64,000 bases of DNA from Pikeienuella litoralis (GTDB lineage: Bacteria; Pseudomonadota; Alphaproteobacteria; Rhodobacterales; Rhodobacteraceae), in the NCBI RefSeq assembly GCF_037646705.1, contig NZ_JBBHER010000005.1, forward strand, positions 359,527 through 423,526, given 5' to 3'. The notes beneath the pieces are model-generated. The model saw only the letters and a program-made list of their open reading frames with translations. It had not been told where the DNA came from and did not search any database. Shown piece by piece: positions 25,511 through 34,976 of the stretch (positions are counted from its first letter, which is position 1; every line of letters begins with the position of its first letter). Position numbers and translations under genes: made by a program.

Positions 25511-26580
25511 TGACGCCGGACCATCTCTGGAATCTTCTGCCGCTTCCCGCATTCGTGATCGACGCCGAAGATCGGATCCAGTCCGTGAACATCGCCGCCG
25601 AGAGCTTCCTCGGCGCGGGCGGGGCGCAGATCGTCGGCCGGTCGATCGAGGCGATCTTCGGCGAGACGGACCGCATCGTCGCGCTGGTCCGGCGAACCAG
25701 AGAGCTCGGCAATGTCACCTCGGATCGCGATGTGGCGTTCACCCGGCTTGGCCGCGCCCCCGAGAAGATAGACCTGCTCTCTGTCGCGACCGAAGACGCG
25801 GGCGAGGTTCTGCTGCTGTTTCAGATCCGCTCATTCGCCGAAGATTTCGACCGCAGCCTCAATCATCGCCACGCGGCCCGCTCGATGAGCGGAATGGCCG
25901 CCATGCTGGCGCATGAGATCAAGAATCCGCTGGCCGGAATCTCGGGCGCGGCGCAGCTCCTGGAGTTGAGCGCGTCGGATGAGGAACTCCAGCTGACCCG
26001 GCTGATCCGCGACGAAACCCGGCGGGTCGCGGATCTGATCGACCGGATGGAGACGTTCGGCGCCGTCACGTCGCTTCGCCGCGAACCGGTCAACATTCAT
26101 GACGTGCTCGACCGCGCGAAGCGATCCGCGGAAGCCGGGTTCGCGCGGGGAATCCAGTTTCGGGAGGAGTACGACCCGTCGCTCCCCGAAGTTCCCGGAG
26201 ATCATGATCAGCTTGTGCAGGTGATGCTGAACCTCCTGAAAAATGCGGCGGAAGCGGCGCCGCCTGTCGGAGGCGCGATCACCCTGCGGACGGCGTTTCG
26301 CCCGGGTTTCGCGATGGCCGGCCCGTCAGGTCACCGGACCGGTCTGCCGCTTCTGGTTCAGATCACGGATAACGGCGCCGGCATCCCCGCAGAGATGCAG
26401 CAAGAGATCTTCGAGCCGTTCGTCACGACGAAGACCCGAGGCGGCGGGCTTGGCCTGTCGGTCGTCTCGAGGATCATCGCGGACCATGGCGGCATGGTGG
26501 ACTGCGTGTCGCGGCCGGGGCGGACGACGTTTCGCCTGCGTCTGCCGGTCTGGCGGGAGATAGGGTCTGAGGGGGGCTGA
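25510..26580 (+). CDS. ntrB: Nitrogen regulation sensor histidine kinase NtrB (GlnL)
   Basis: Cytosolic kinase/phosphatase that controls NtrC in response to PII. 356 aa: N-terminal PAS domain (about 1-115, PLPAFVIDAEDRIQSVN), HisKA dimerisation helix with the phospho-His in MLAHEIKNPLAGISGAAQLL, and HATPase domain with N box LLKNAAEA, G1 DNGAGIP, F box FEPFVTTK and G2 RGGGLGLSVV. No membrane segments. Starts on the dusB stop (TGATG); ntrC begins 2 bp after its stop. Classical nifR3-ntrB-ntrC arrangement. Confidence 0.96.
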   Translation: MTPDHLWNLLPLPAFVIDAEDRIQSVNIAAESFLGAGGAQIVGRSIEAIFGETDRIVALVRRTRELGNVTSDRDVAFTRLGRAPEKIDLLSVATEDAGEVLLLFQIRSFAEDFDRSLNHRHAARSMSGMAAMLAHEIKNPLAGISGAAQLLELSASDEELQLTRLIRDETRRVADLIDRMETFGAVTSLRREPVNIHDVLDRAKRSAEAGFARGIQFREEYDPSLPEVPGDHDQLVQVMLNLLKNAAEAAPPVGGAITLRTAFRPGFAMAGPSGHRTGLPLLVQITDNGAGIPAEMQQEIFEPFVTTKTRGGGLGLSVVSRIIADHGGMVDCVSRPGRTTFRLRLPVWREIGSEGG

Positions 26581-26581
26581 T

Positions 26582-28036
26582 ATGACGACCGGAACGGTCT
26601 TGCTGGCGGATGACGATCGGTCGATCCGGATGGTGCTGAATCAGGCGTTGACGCGGATCGGCTGCCACGTGCGGACCACCGGCTCCGTCTCCACCCTGTG
26701 GCGATGGGTGGAGGATGGAGAGGGGGATGTCGTCGTCACGGACGTGATGATGCCGGATGGGGACGCGCTCGATCTTCTGCCTGCGATCCGGCGCAAGCGG
26801 CCTGAATTGCCTGTCATCGTGATGAGCGCGCAAAACACGATCCTGACCGCGATCCGCGCCGCCGAGGCCGGCGCATATGAGTACCTGCCAAAGCCTTTCG
26901 ATCTTCGGGAGGTGCTCGATCATGTGAGAAAGGCGCTCGACGGCCGCGACGCCGACCGCGGATCGGAGGCGGGCCAGGCGCGGGTGCGGGACGAGGGCCT
27001 GCCGTTGATCGGCCGCTCGCCGGTGATGCAGGACGTCTATCGGATCATGGCGCGGCTGATGAACACGAATCTTTCGGTCATGATCACCGGTGAAAGCGGC
27101 GTCGGGAAAGGTTTGGTCGCGCGCGCCCTTCACGATTTCGGCCAACGAAAGAGGCGCCCTTTCGTCACCGTCAACATGGCGACCACCCCGCACGATCTGA
27201 TCGAATCCACGCTCTTCAGCCAGCAACGCGGCGCGTTCGCCGGGCCGACGGAGCGCCCCGTCGGAAAGCTCGAACAGGCGCAGGGCGGGACGCTTTTCCT
27301 GGACGAGATAGGCGACATGCCGCATGACGCGCAGACGCGGCTCCTTCGCGTCCTGCAGGAAGGCCAGTTCATCGCTGGCGACGGCGAGACCCCGGTGCGA
27401 AGCGACGTGCGGATCATCGCCGCCACGCAGCGCGATCTTCGGCATCTGATCCATGAAGGCCGGTTCCGCGAGGACCTGTTCTACAGGCTCAATGTGGTGC
27501 CGCTGCGGCTGCCGCCGCTGCGTGAGCGGGTGGAGGATATCCCCGATCTCGTCCATGCTTTCCTGCTGCGAGCGGAGAGCGAGGGCCTGCCGCGCAAGGC
27601 CATCAGCCGGGAAGGGCTGGGGGTTCTCGCCGCTCAAAGATGGCCGGGGAACGTTCGTGAGCTGGAGAATCTGGTCAAACGTCTCGCGGCGCTGTCGGCC
27701 GACGACCTGATCGACGCCGACGCGATCGGGCGCGAACTGGCGGCGCGGCCCTCCTCGGCGGAAGGGCCGCGCCCGGTGATGGGCGAGAGCCTCGGCGCGG
27801 CGATCGAGCATCACCTCGACAGGTATTTCTCTCTCCATGGCGACACGCCGCCGCCGCCGGGTCTTTATGGCCGGATCATGCGGGAGGTCGAACTGCCGTT
27901 GATCGCGCTCACGCTCGCGGCGACCCAGGGCAACCAGATGAAGGCGGCGGATGTGCTGGGGATCAACCGCAACACCCTTCGCAAGAAGATCCACGAGCTT
28001 GACATTCCGGTGACGCGCGGCAAGAAACTGATGTAA
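26582..28036 (+). CDS. ntrC: Nitrogen regulation response regulator NtrC with variant GAFTGA loop
   Basis: 484 aa. Receiver domain (1-120) with acidic DDD at 10-12, phosphoacceptor Asp54 and Lys in YLPKPFD. AAA+ domain with Walker A GESGVGKG and Walker B GGTLFLDEIGDMP. C-terminal Fis-type HTH in KAADVLGINRNTLRKKI. The loop that contacts sigma-54 reads GAFAGP (residues 217-222) instead of GAFTGA. In Rhodobacter capsulatus NtrC also lacks a proper GAFTGA and activates sigma-70 RNA polymerase, so this protein probably works the same way. The linker after the AAA+ domain is long (about 385-440). Operon with ntrB; ntrY follows 33 bp on. Confidence 0.96.
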   Translation: MTTGTVLLADDDRSIRMVLNQALTRIGCHVRTTGSVSTLWRWVEDGEGDVVVTDVMMPDGDALDLLPAIRRKRPELPVIVMSAQNTILTAIRAAEAGAYEYLPKPFDLREVLDHVRKALDGRDADRGSEAGQARVRDEGLPLIGRSPVMQDVYRIMARLMNTNLSVMITGESGVGKGLVARALHDFGQRKRRPFVTVNMATTPHDLIESTLFSQQRGAFAGPTERPVGKLEQAQGGTLFLDEIGDMPHDAQTRLLRVLQEGQFIAGDGETPVRSDVRIIAATQRDLRHLIHEGRFREDLFYRLNVVPLRLPPLRERVEDIPDLVHAFLLRAESEGLPRKAISREGLGVLAAQRWPGNVRELENLVKRLAALSADDLIDADAIGRELAARPSSAEGPRPVMGESLGAAIEHHLDRYFSLHGDTPPPPGLYGRIMREVELPLIALTLAATQGNQMKAADVLGINRNTLRKKIHELDIPVTRGKKLM

Positions 28037-28069
28037 CCGCGCAACAGTGTAAGACCGGCGAGCGTAGAT

Positions 28070-30292
28070 ATGACTGGCCTTGCAGTCCCCTTACGTTCGC
28101 GTCTCGCCGCCATGGTTCCCGGCGGCCGCGGCAGCGGCGGCGCCATCGTCGTGATGACGATGTTCGGGCTCGCCCTGGCGGGGACGACGACGGTCCTCAT
28201 AAACCGGAACGGCGTGACGCCCGATTCCGTGAACGCGATCCTGATCGTCGATCTCGTCTACATCGCGACGCTGCTCGCCATGATCGCATGGCGGGTCTGG
28301 TCGCTGCTCAGGGCGCGCCGCCTCCGCGCGGCCGGCGCGCGGCTGCATCTGCGGCTTACCGGAATTTTCGCCGTCGTCGCCCTGGCCCCGACGGTGATCA
28401 TCGCCGCTTTCGCGACATTGTCGATCAATGTCGGGATCGAGACCTGGTTCTCCGGGCAGGTCGGGACGGTCGTGCGCAATTCGTTGATCACCGCGCAAGC
28501 CTACGCCGACGAACATCGCCGCTCCATCGAGCGGGAGGTGCTGAACATGGCGAACGACATGAACCGCGCCGGCGCGCTCGGCATATCCGAGCCGGCGCTT
28601 GTGGAGCTTCTTCGCCGGCAGCAGGCGCTCCGCCGGTTCCCGGAGGCGTATCTGATCGACGGCGCGCGGAACATCCTGCACCGCGGCGATTTCAGCTACA
28701 CCTTCACCTATAATCCGCCGAGCGAGGTCGATATCGCGGATGCGCGCCTCGGCCGCGTCGTGGTGTTGGAGGATCAGATCAACAATGAGCTGCGCGCTCT
28801 GGTCTACCTTAACAACTACATAGACACGTTCCTTTACGTCACCCGTCAGGTGGACGGAAATGTCCTTCTCCTTCTTGATGATACGGCGGAAACGGTCGCG
28901 CTTTACAACAAGACGGAGGCGGCGCGCGGGCGGCTGCTGTCCGTATTCGCGCTGATCTATCTCGGCTTCGCGCTTCTGGTCATCACCACGGCGGCGTGGC
29001 TCGGTCTCTGGTTGGCGGAGCGGCTCTCCCGGCCGATCGGCGTTCTGGCGGCCGCGGCGGAACGGGTCGGAGAAGGCGACCTGGATATCCGGGTGCCCGA
29101 AGAGAAATCCGGCGATGAGGTCGCGCTTCTTTCGCGCGTATTCAACAGGATGACGGCTCAGGTGAAAGGCCAGCGCGACGCGCTGGTCGCGGCCAACCGC
29201 GAAAGCGAGGAGCGAAGAAACTTCACCGAGACGGTTCTCTCCGGGGTCTCCGCCGGCGTGATCGGCCTCGACTCGGCCGGGCGGGTCGAGATGATGAACG
29301 CCGCGGCGCGGAGGATGCTCGACACCGGCTCGGAAGACCCGGAGCGGGTGCCGCCGGAAATGGAGAAGATCTTCACCATCGCCCGCGGCGCCCTCAGCGG
29401 CGAAGCGCAGGGGCAGGTGACGCTGACCGCCGGCGACGCGCTTCGGGAATATCTCGTCCGGGTCGCCGCGCGCTCCCCCGACGATCTGGAGCGCGGCTTC
29501 GTGATGACGCTGGACGATCTGACCGCATTGGTCTCCGCCCAGCGAGAGGCGGCGTGGGGGGACGTGGCCCGCCGGATCGCGCATGAGATCAAGAATCCGC
29601 TCACCCCGATCCAGCTTTCGGCCGAACGGCTCAGGCGCAAGTTCGGGCCGCTGGCCGGCGACGAGCGCCCGAATTTCGAGCAATACACCGACGTGATCAT
29701 TCGCCAGGCTGGCGAGATCCGGCGAATGGTCGATGAATTTTCCCGGTTTGCGCGGATGCCGAGCCCGGAGGCCAAGCCGGAGGATATTGCGGCGTTGACG
29801 CGCGATGCGGTGCTCCTGCAGAGCGCGGCGCGGGCCGATATCTCCTATGAGGTGGTTGACGCGGATGCGCCCCAGATTCTGCGGTGCGACGCGGGCATGA
29901 TCACTCAAGCCTTGACCAATGTTCTCAAAAACGCGCTCGAGTCGATTGATTCAAGGCTGGAAAAATCCACGGGGCCGGCGGCGCCAGGGCGCATTCGCGC
30001 AACGATCGCGGTGGATGAGTCAGTGCTTTCGATCATTGTCGACGACAATGGCCTCGGCCTGCCGAAGACGAACCGCATGCGCCTGACGGAGCCCTATGTG
30101 ACGACGCGTGACAAAGGTACTGGCCTCGGCCTCGCAATCGTCAAGAAGATAGCGGAACAACATGGGGGCGCGTTACGTCTTGAGAGCGCGGAATGGGAGG
30201 ATCCTGACATGGGCGGCGCGCGCGTGATCATCACGCTCCCGTTGCAAGGGCGAATAATCGACGTGGATGAAAGAACGGGGCGGCATGAGTGA
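28070..30292 (+). CDS. ntrY: Transmembrane sensor histidine kinase NtrY
   Basis: 740 aa membrane kinase paired with NtrX, linked in alphaproteobacteria to nitrogen, redox and envelope control. Hydrophobic segments at about 20-45, 55-75, 95-120 and 285-310; the extracytoplasmic sensor part lies between the last two. HAMP follows (about 310-365, RLSRPIGVLAAAAERV), then PAS (about 378-485), HisKA with RRIAHEIKNPLTPIQLSAER, and HATPase (NVLKNALESI, DNGLGLP, GTGLGLAIVKKIAEQHGG). The Shine-Dalgarno is weak. The last 8 bases overlap ntrX. Confidence 0.95.
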   Translation: MTGLAVPLRSRLAAMVPGGRGSGGAIVVMTMFGLALAGTTTVLINRNGVTPDSVNAILIVDLVYIATLLAMIAWRVWSLLRARRLRAAGARLHLRLTGIFAVVALAPTVIIAAFATLSINVGIETWFSGQVGTVVRNSLITAQAYADEHRRSIEREVLNMANDMNRAGALGISEPALVELLRRQQALRRFPEAYLIDGARNILHRGDFSYTFTYNPPSEVDIADARLGRVVVLEDQINNELRALVYLNNYIDTFLYVTRQVDGNVLLLLDDTAETVALYNKTEAARGRLLSVFALIYLGFALLVITTAAWLGLWLAERLSRPIGVLAAAAERVGEGDLDIRVPEEKSGDEVALLSRVFNRMTAQVKGQRDALVAANRESEERRNFTETVLSGVSAGVIGLDSAGRVEMMNAAARRMLDTGSEDPERVPPEMEKIFTIARGALSGEAQGQVTLTAGDALREYLVRVAARSPDDLERGFVMTLDDLTALVSAQREAAWGDVARRIAHEIKNPLTPIQLSAERLRRKFGPLAGDERPNFEQYTDVIIRQAGEIRRMVDEFSRFARMPSPEAKPEDIAALTRDAVLLQSAARADISYEVVDADAPQILRCDAGMITQALTNVLKNALESIDSRLEKSTGPAAPGRIRATIAVDESVLSIIVDDNGLGLPKTNRMRLTEPYVTTRDKGTGLGLAIVKKIAEQHGGALRLESAEWEDPDMGGARVIITLPLQGRIIDVDERTGRHE

Positions 30293-31688
30293 CATTCTGA
30301 TCGTTGATGATGAGGCGGATATCTGCGACCTGATCGGCGATATTCTCCGTGATGAAGGGCATGACACGCGGGACGCGATGGATGCGGACGGCGCGCTGGC
30401 GGCGGTGAGCGACGCGCCGCCGGATCTGATCATTCTCGACATCTGGCTGCAGGGCAGCCGTATGGACGGAATCGAGGTTCTGAAAGCCGTGAAGCGGGAT
30501 AACCCGGATGTTCCCGTCGTCATCATTTCCGGTCACGGCAATATCGAGATTGCGGTCGCGGCGATCAAGCAAGGCGCATACGACTTTATAGAAAAACCGT
30601 TTAATATAGATCAGTTGCTGGTGGTTGTTCACCGCGCGCTTGAAGCCAATCGTCTTCGCCGCGAAAATGCGGCCCTGAAAGCGGCCGAGGCGCGCGAGCA
30701 CAGAATGATCGGCGCCAGCAGCGCGATGGCGACTTTGCGCGGCCAGTTGGACCGGGTCGCGCGCTCTGCGAGCCGTGTCGTGCTCACCGGGCCGCCGGGG
30801 GCGGGCAAGGAGGTCGCGGCGCGCTATATCCACGCCAACTCCGTCCGCGCGCAGCAACCGTTCATCGTCTCGAACGCGGCGACGATGGAGCCGCACCTGA
30901 TGGAGGAGGTGCTCTTCGGCCGGCGTCACGACGATGGCCGAAGCGAGAAGGGGCTCTTCGACCGCGCTCACGGCGGCACGCTGTTTTTCGACGAAGTGGC
31001 GGAGATGCCGTTGGGCACGCAGGCCAAGATTCTCCGGATCCTGGTCGACCAGTCGTTTTCCCGCCCGGGCGGCGGGGAGGTCGTCCGGGTCGATGTCCGC
31101 CTGATTTCCGGAACGACGCGGGATCTGAAGGTCGAGATCGCGGAGGGCCGCTTCCGCGAGGACCTCTATCATCGCATCAACGTGGTGCCGATCAGCGTCC
31201 CGCCGCTGGACGCCCGGCGCGACGACATCCCGTTGCTCGCCGAGCATTTCATCGAGACGATCTCGGAGCAGCAGGGCCTGATCCGCAGGAAACTCACCGC
31301 CCCCGCCATCGCCGCGCTTCAGACCCTCAAATGGCCGGGGAATGTGCGTCAGCTCCGGAATCTGATCGAACGGTTGATGATTCTGGGCGGCGAGGGGGAA
31401 GACATATCCGCCGATGAGCTTTCCTCGGACCGGGGCAGGGGCAGCGCCGCGATGGAGGGCGGGCTGAGCGCGATCCAGGTCAGCCTGCCGCTTCGCGAGG
31501 CGCGCGAATTGTTCGAGCGCGATTATCTGATCGCCCAGATCAATCGATTCGGCGGAAACATCTCCCAAACCGCAAGCTTCATCGGCATGGAGCGCTCCGC
31601 GCTGCACAGGAAACTCAAGTCGCTCAACATCATCACGACATCGCTCGACGGCGCGCGGATCGCGAAGGTGGAGGGAGAGGAGGGCTGA
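30285..31688 (+). CDS. ntrX: Response regulator NtrX without GAFTGA motif
   Basis: 467 aa. Receiver domain with Asp8/Asp9, phosphoacceptor Asp52 and Lys in FIEKPFN; AAA+ domain with Walker A GPPGAGKE and Walker B GGTLFFDEVAEMP; C-terminal HTH in QTASFIGMERSALHRKLKSL. Where GAFTGA would be, the chain reads LFGRRHDDGRSEKGLFDRAHGG in part, with no GAFTGA. Loss of this loop is usual for alphaproteobacterial NtrX and argues against classical sigma-54 activation. Start ATG 30285 overlaps ntrY by 8 bp; ATG 30267 would give a longer, less likely N-terminus. Confidence 0.95.
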   Translation: MSDILIVDDEADICDLIGDILRDEGHDTRDAMDADGALAAVSDAPPDLIILDIWLQGSRMDGIEVLKAVKRDNPDVPVVIISGHGNIEIAVAAIKQGAYDFIEKPFNIDQLLVVVHRALEANRLRRENAALKAAEAREHRMIGASSAMATLRGQLDRVARSASRVVLTGPPGAGKEVAARYIHANSVRAQQPFIVSNAATMEPHLMEEVLFGRRHDDGRSEKGLFDRAHGGTLFFDEVAEMPLGTQAKILRILVDQSFSRPGGGEVVRVDVRLISGTTRDLKVEIAEGRFREDLYHRINVVPISVPPLDARRDDIPLLAEHFIETISEQQGLIRRKLTAPAIAALQTLKWPGNVRQLRNLIERLMILGGEGEDISADELSSDRGRGSAAMEGGLSAIQVSLPLREARELFERDYLIAQINRFGGNISQTASFIGMERSALHRKLKSLNIITTSLDGARIAKVEGEEG

Positions 31689-31751
31689 CAGCGCCCGGAT
31701 TGACCGGAATTCGCGCCCAGCCCATAGTCCGCGGCCGATGGGGAGCGACCA

Positions 31752-33128
31752 ATGAAGATTATCGTCTGCGGCGCGGGTCAGGTTGGCGGGCAGATTGCGT
31801 TGCGTCTCTCTCAGGAGGGACATTCCGTCACCGTGATCGATCTCAATCCCGATCTCGTGCGGCGCATGACTGACCGGCTGGACGTCTCCGGGGTGGTCGG
31901 CCATGCGGCGCATCCGGATGTGCAGGACCGCGCCGGCGCGATGGACGCCGACATGCTGATCGCTGCGACCCAGATCGACGAAGTCAACATGATCGCCTGT
32001 CAGGTCGCGCATTCCGAATTCAACGTGCCGCAGAAAATCGCGCGCGTCCGCGCCAAGGCGTATCTGGAGACCCGGTGGTCTGACCTCTTCCGCCGGGATC
32101 ACATGCCGGTGGATGTGATCATCTCGCCGGAGAACGAGGTGGCCAAAGTCGCCGTCAGCCGCCTGAAAAAGCCGGCGGCGTTCGATTTGTCGTCCTTCTT
32201 CGATGGCGCGGTCTCCATCGTCGCGATCGCGTTGCGCGCGGACTGCGCGGTGCTGAACACGCCGCTTCGCCAACTCACGGAGCTCTTCAGCACGCTGTCG
32301 GCCCAGGTGCTCGCAATTCGTCGGGACGGCCGGTTGCGGATCGCCGATCCCGGCGACCAGCTCGAGGCTGGCGATCAGATCCATGTGCTCTCAACCGCGG
32401 CCGATCTCGACCGCACCATCGCGATCTTCGTCGGAGAACGTAAACCGGTGCGCGACGTCGTCCTCATCGGCGCGGGAAATGTCGGGCTCGAGGTGGCGCG
32501 CCTGCTGGAGACGACCGCGCCGGACATTCGGCTCAGGATGATTGAACAGAACCGGCGGCGGGCGGAATATGTCGCCGATCAATTGAACGACACCGTCGTC
32601 CTTTATGGCGACGGTCTGGACGCCGATCTTCTCGAGGAGGCGCGCGTCGGCTCCGCCGGAGCGGTGATCACGTTGACCGACGATGATCGCGTCAATCTTC
32701 TGTCCGCCGCTCTTTGTCGGCAGGCGGGGTGCGGCCTGACCATCGCCCTCACCAAGGACACCGTCCTCGCCAACCTCGCCGAGAAGATCGGCGTCGACGT
32801 CACGCTCAACCCGCGCGCCACGACCGTCTCGACGATCCTGCGTCATGTCCGGCGGGGGCGCGTCCGCGCCGTGCACGTCATCGGCGAGGGGGAGGGCGAG
32901 GTGGTCGAAGCGCAGATCCTCTCCACGTCGCCGATCGCCGGCAAACGGATCCGGGACGCCGGATTCCCGGAAGGCGCGGTCGTCGGCGCGGTTCTGAGCG
33001 ACGGCAAGGTGAAGCTGCCGAGCGGCGATCTTGTGATCAACCCCGACGACCGGGTCGTCGTCTTCGTGTTGTCAAAACAGGTCCGTGAGATCGAACAGCT
33101 TTTCCGCGTTTCCGTCGACTTTTTCTAG
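31752..33128 (+). CDS. trkA: Trk system potassium uptake protein TrkA
   Basis: Cytosolic NAD-binding gating subunit of the Trk potassium transporter, 458 aa. It is duplicated: two RCK_N domains (MKIIVCGAGQVGGQIALRLS at the start; VVLIGAGNVGLEVARLLE near 235) each followed by an RCK_C domain. The first half has the VIDLNPDLV nucleotide-binding end. The stop TAG at 33126-33128 is directly followed by the trkH ATG, so both subunits are cotranslated. The position after ntrYX is conserved in Rhodobacterales. Confidence 0.96.
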   Translation: MKIIVCGAGQVGGQIALRLSQEGHSVTVIDLNPDLVRRMTDRLDVSGVVGHAAHPDVQDRAGAMDADMLIAATQIDEVNMIACQVAHSEFNVPQKIARVRAKAYLETRWSDLFRRDHMPVDVIISPENEVAKVAVSRLKKPAAFDLSSFFDGAVSIVAIALRADCAVLNTPLRQLTELFSTLSAQVLAIRRDGRLRIADPGDQLEAGDQIHVLSTAADLDRTIAIFVGERKPVRDVVLIGAGNVGLEVARLLETTAPDIRLRMIEQNRRRAEYVADQLNDTVVLYGDGLDADLLEEARVGSAGAVITLTDDDRVNLLSAALCRQAGCGLTIALTKDTVLANLAEKIGVDVTLNPRATTVSTILRHVRRGRVRAVHVIGEGEGEVVEAQILSTSPIAGKRIRDAGFPEGAVVGAVLSDGKVKLPSGDLVINPDDRVVVFVLSKQVREIEQLFRVSVDFF

Positions 33129-34658
33129 ATGAGCTGGCGCGGCGTTCCAGTTTTCGGCGGGGTGCTGGTCACCCTCGCGGTGCTCATGTTGGGGCCAGCG
33201 CTTTTCGCCGCCTTGCGGGGCGACTGGAGCGTCGCCGCGGCCTTCGGTTACAGCGCCGGCGTCACCGCCATCGTCGGTTGCCTCCTGATCGCGGCGCTGT
33301 TTCGTCGGCTGGATCACGCCAGCGCGGTCGGGGAGTTCACGGTTCTCATCGCCACGCTGGCCTTCACTCCGGTCGCGGCGGCGATCCCGGTCGCGGCCGC
33401 GGCGCCGCTCCTGAGTTTCGAGGCGGCGTATTTCGAGATGGTCTCGATGATCACCACGACGGGCGCGACGGTGTTCGAGCGGCTGGATGAGGTGCACCCC
33501 GCGATCCTCCTCTGGCGGGGGATCATCGCATGGCTCGGCGGTCTGGTGGCGCTGGTCATGGCTTACGCGCTGCTCGCTCCGCGCGGGCTCGGCGGCTTCG
33601 AGGTGCGCGGCGATCGCGGCCGAAGCGCGGCGCTCGGCCGGCTCGTCGGGTCGCCGGTATGGGCCGGCGGCGCGCCGGTCGAGGCGGCTGGAGACCGTCT
33701 GACGGCGGCGATCCGTTCGGTTCTGCCGGTCTATTCGGGATTGTCCTTCTGTCTGATGCTTCTTCTCATGATGCTCGGCCATGCGCCGCTCAATGCGGCG
33801 GTGCTCGCCGCCGGCACCCTCTCGACAAGCGGCGTGAGCACCGGCGCGAACGCGTCGTTCATCTCGTCGGGCTTCGCCGGCGAATTGACGATCGCGGTTT
33901 TCCTGGTTCTCGCGGCCACGCGCCATACCTATGGCGGCACCGGACAGCGGCCGCTGAGATTGACGGGACTGTCCGAAGATCCGGAGATGCGGATCCTTTT
34001 CATCGTCGTTATCGGCACCGGCGGCTGGATCTACGTTCGACATTGGCTTGGGGTTCTGGAATTGGAGGACGGCGCGGGCGCGGGCTCGCTTCGCGCGCTC
34101 TGGGGCGGCCTTTTCACGACGCTCTCTTTCGCGACGACCACGGGCTACCTCTCGGCCGACTGGGAATCCGCGCGCGCGTGGAGCGGGCTGGACAACCCGT
34201 CGTTGATCTTCATCGGCCTGGCGATCATGGGCGGAGGAATCGCCACCACCACCGGCGGCGTGAAGCTTCTGCGCGCCTATGCGCTATTCAAGCACAGCGC
34301 CCGGGAGATGGAGCGGCTGGTGCGCCCGTCGTCGGTCAGCAGCTCGCGCGCGGGCAAGCGGGGCCTGCGCCGCGAGGGCGCCGAGATCGCCTGGGTGTTC
34401 GTCATGCTCTTTCTGGTGACGCTCGCGCTCGCCATGCTGGCGCTCAGTCTCACAGGCATGAGCTTCGAGGTCGGGCTCTCCGCCGCCGTCGCCGCGCTGT
34501 CGAACACCGGCCCGCTTTTCCCGGCGACGACGGGCCGAAGCTGGCTGACATCCGTTTCCGCGGAGGGCAGGGGGGTGCTTGTCGTCGTCATGGTGCTCGG
34601 CAGGGTTGAGATTCTGGCGTTGATCGCGATGCTGAACACGGATAACTGGCGTCGGTGA
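33129..34658 (+). CDS. trkH: Trk-type potassium uptake membrane subunit
   Basis: 509 aa membrane pore of the Trk/Ktr system with about ten hydrophobic segments in four M1-P-M2 repeats. Selectivity-filter-like stretches can be seen: MITTTGATVFERLD in the first, GTLSTSGVSTGAN in the second, FATTTGYLSADWE in the third and ALSNTGPLFPATTG in the fourth. Start ATG 33129 begins directly after the trkA stop. It uses TrkA as gating partner. After it come 78 bp leading to hfq. Confidence 0.95.
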   Translation: MSWRGVPVFGGVLVTLAVLMLGPALFAALRGDWSVAAAFGYSAGVTAIVGCLLIAALFRRLDHASAVGEFTVLIATLAFTPVAAAIPVAAAAPLLSFEAAYFEMVSMITTTGATVFERLDEVHPAILLWRGIIAWLGGLVALVMAYALLAPRGLGGFEVRGDRGRSAALGRLVGSPVWAGGAPVEAAGDRLTAAIRSVLPVYSGLSFCLMLLLMMLGHAPLNAAVLAAGTLSTSGVSTGANASFISSGFAGELTIAVFLVLAATRHTYGGTGQRPLRLTGLSEDPEMRILFIVVIGTGGWIYVRHWLGVLELEDGAGAGSLRALWGGLFTTLSFATTTGYLSADWESARAWSGLDNPSLIFIGLAIMGGGIATTTGGVKLLRAYALFKHSAREMERLVRPSSVSSSRAGKRGLRREGAEIAWVFVMLFLVTLALAMLALSLTGMSFEVGLSAAVAALSNTGPLFPATTGRSWLTSVSAEGRGVLVVVMVLGRVEILALIAMLNTDNWRR

Positions 34659-34736
34659 GACACCGCTCATCGCACCGTCGAGTTGTGGACTCTGCGCGAA
34701 CGCGGGACGAAATAGTAAAAAAGAAGGACCCAAGAA

Positions 34737-34976
34737 ATGGCCTCAGATAGACAAAGCCTGCAGGATGCGTTCCTGAATCACGTTCGAAAGAATAAAATTC
34801 CGGTGACGACTTTTCTTGTAAACGGCGTGAAATTGCAGGGAGTGATCACCTGGTTTGATAATTTCTGCGTTCTTCTGCGCCGGGACGGCCAGTCTCAGCT
34901 CGTCTACAAACATGCGATTTCGACTGTGATGCCGTCGCAGCCGATTTCGCTTTATGAGGGCGAGGAAGCTGACTGA
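34737..34976 (+). CDS. hfq: RNA chaperone Hfq
   Basis: Hexameric Sm-like protein that pairs small RNAs with mRNAs. 79 aa: Sm1 (LQDAFLNHVRKNKIPVTTFL, VNGVKLQGVITWFDNFCVLL) and Sm2 with YKHAISTVMP; the distal/proximal-site residues Q8-type and KH are conserved. In R. capsulatus the gene was named nrfA because it affects nif expression, which fits its place after ntrBCYX. A good Shine-Dalgarno (GAAGGA) precedes ATG 34737, in a locally AT-rich leader. hflX overlaps its 3' end by 23 bp. Confidence 0.99.
   Translation: MASDRQSLQDAFLNHVRKNKIPVTTFLVNGVKLQGVITWFDNFCVLLRRDGQSQLVYKHAISTVMPSQPISLYEGEEAD

Noticed and set aside
33129..34658. TrkH pore as a fused protein with TrkA
   Set aside because: A TAG stop separates the frames exactly at the trkH ATG; there is no sign of readthrough or fusion.
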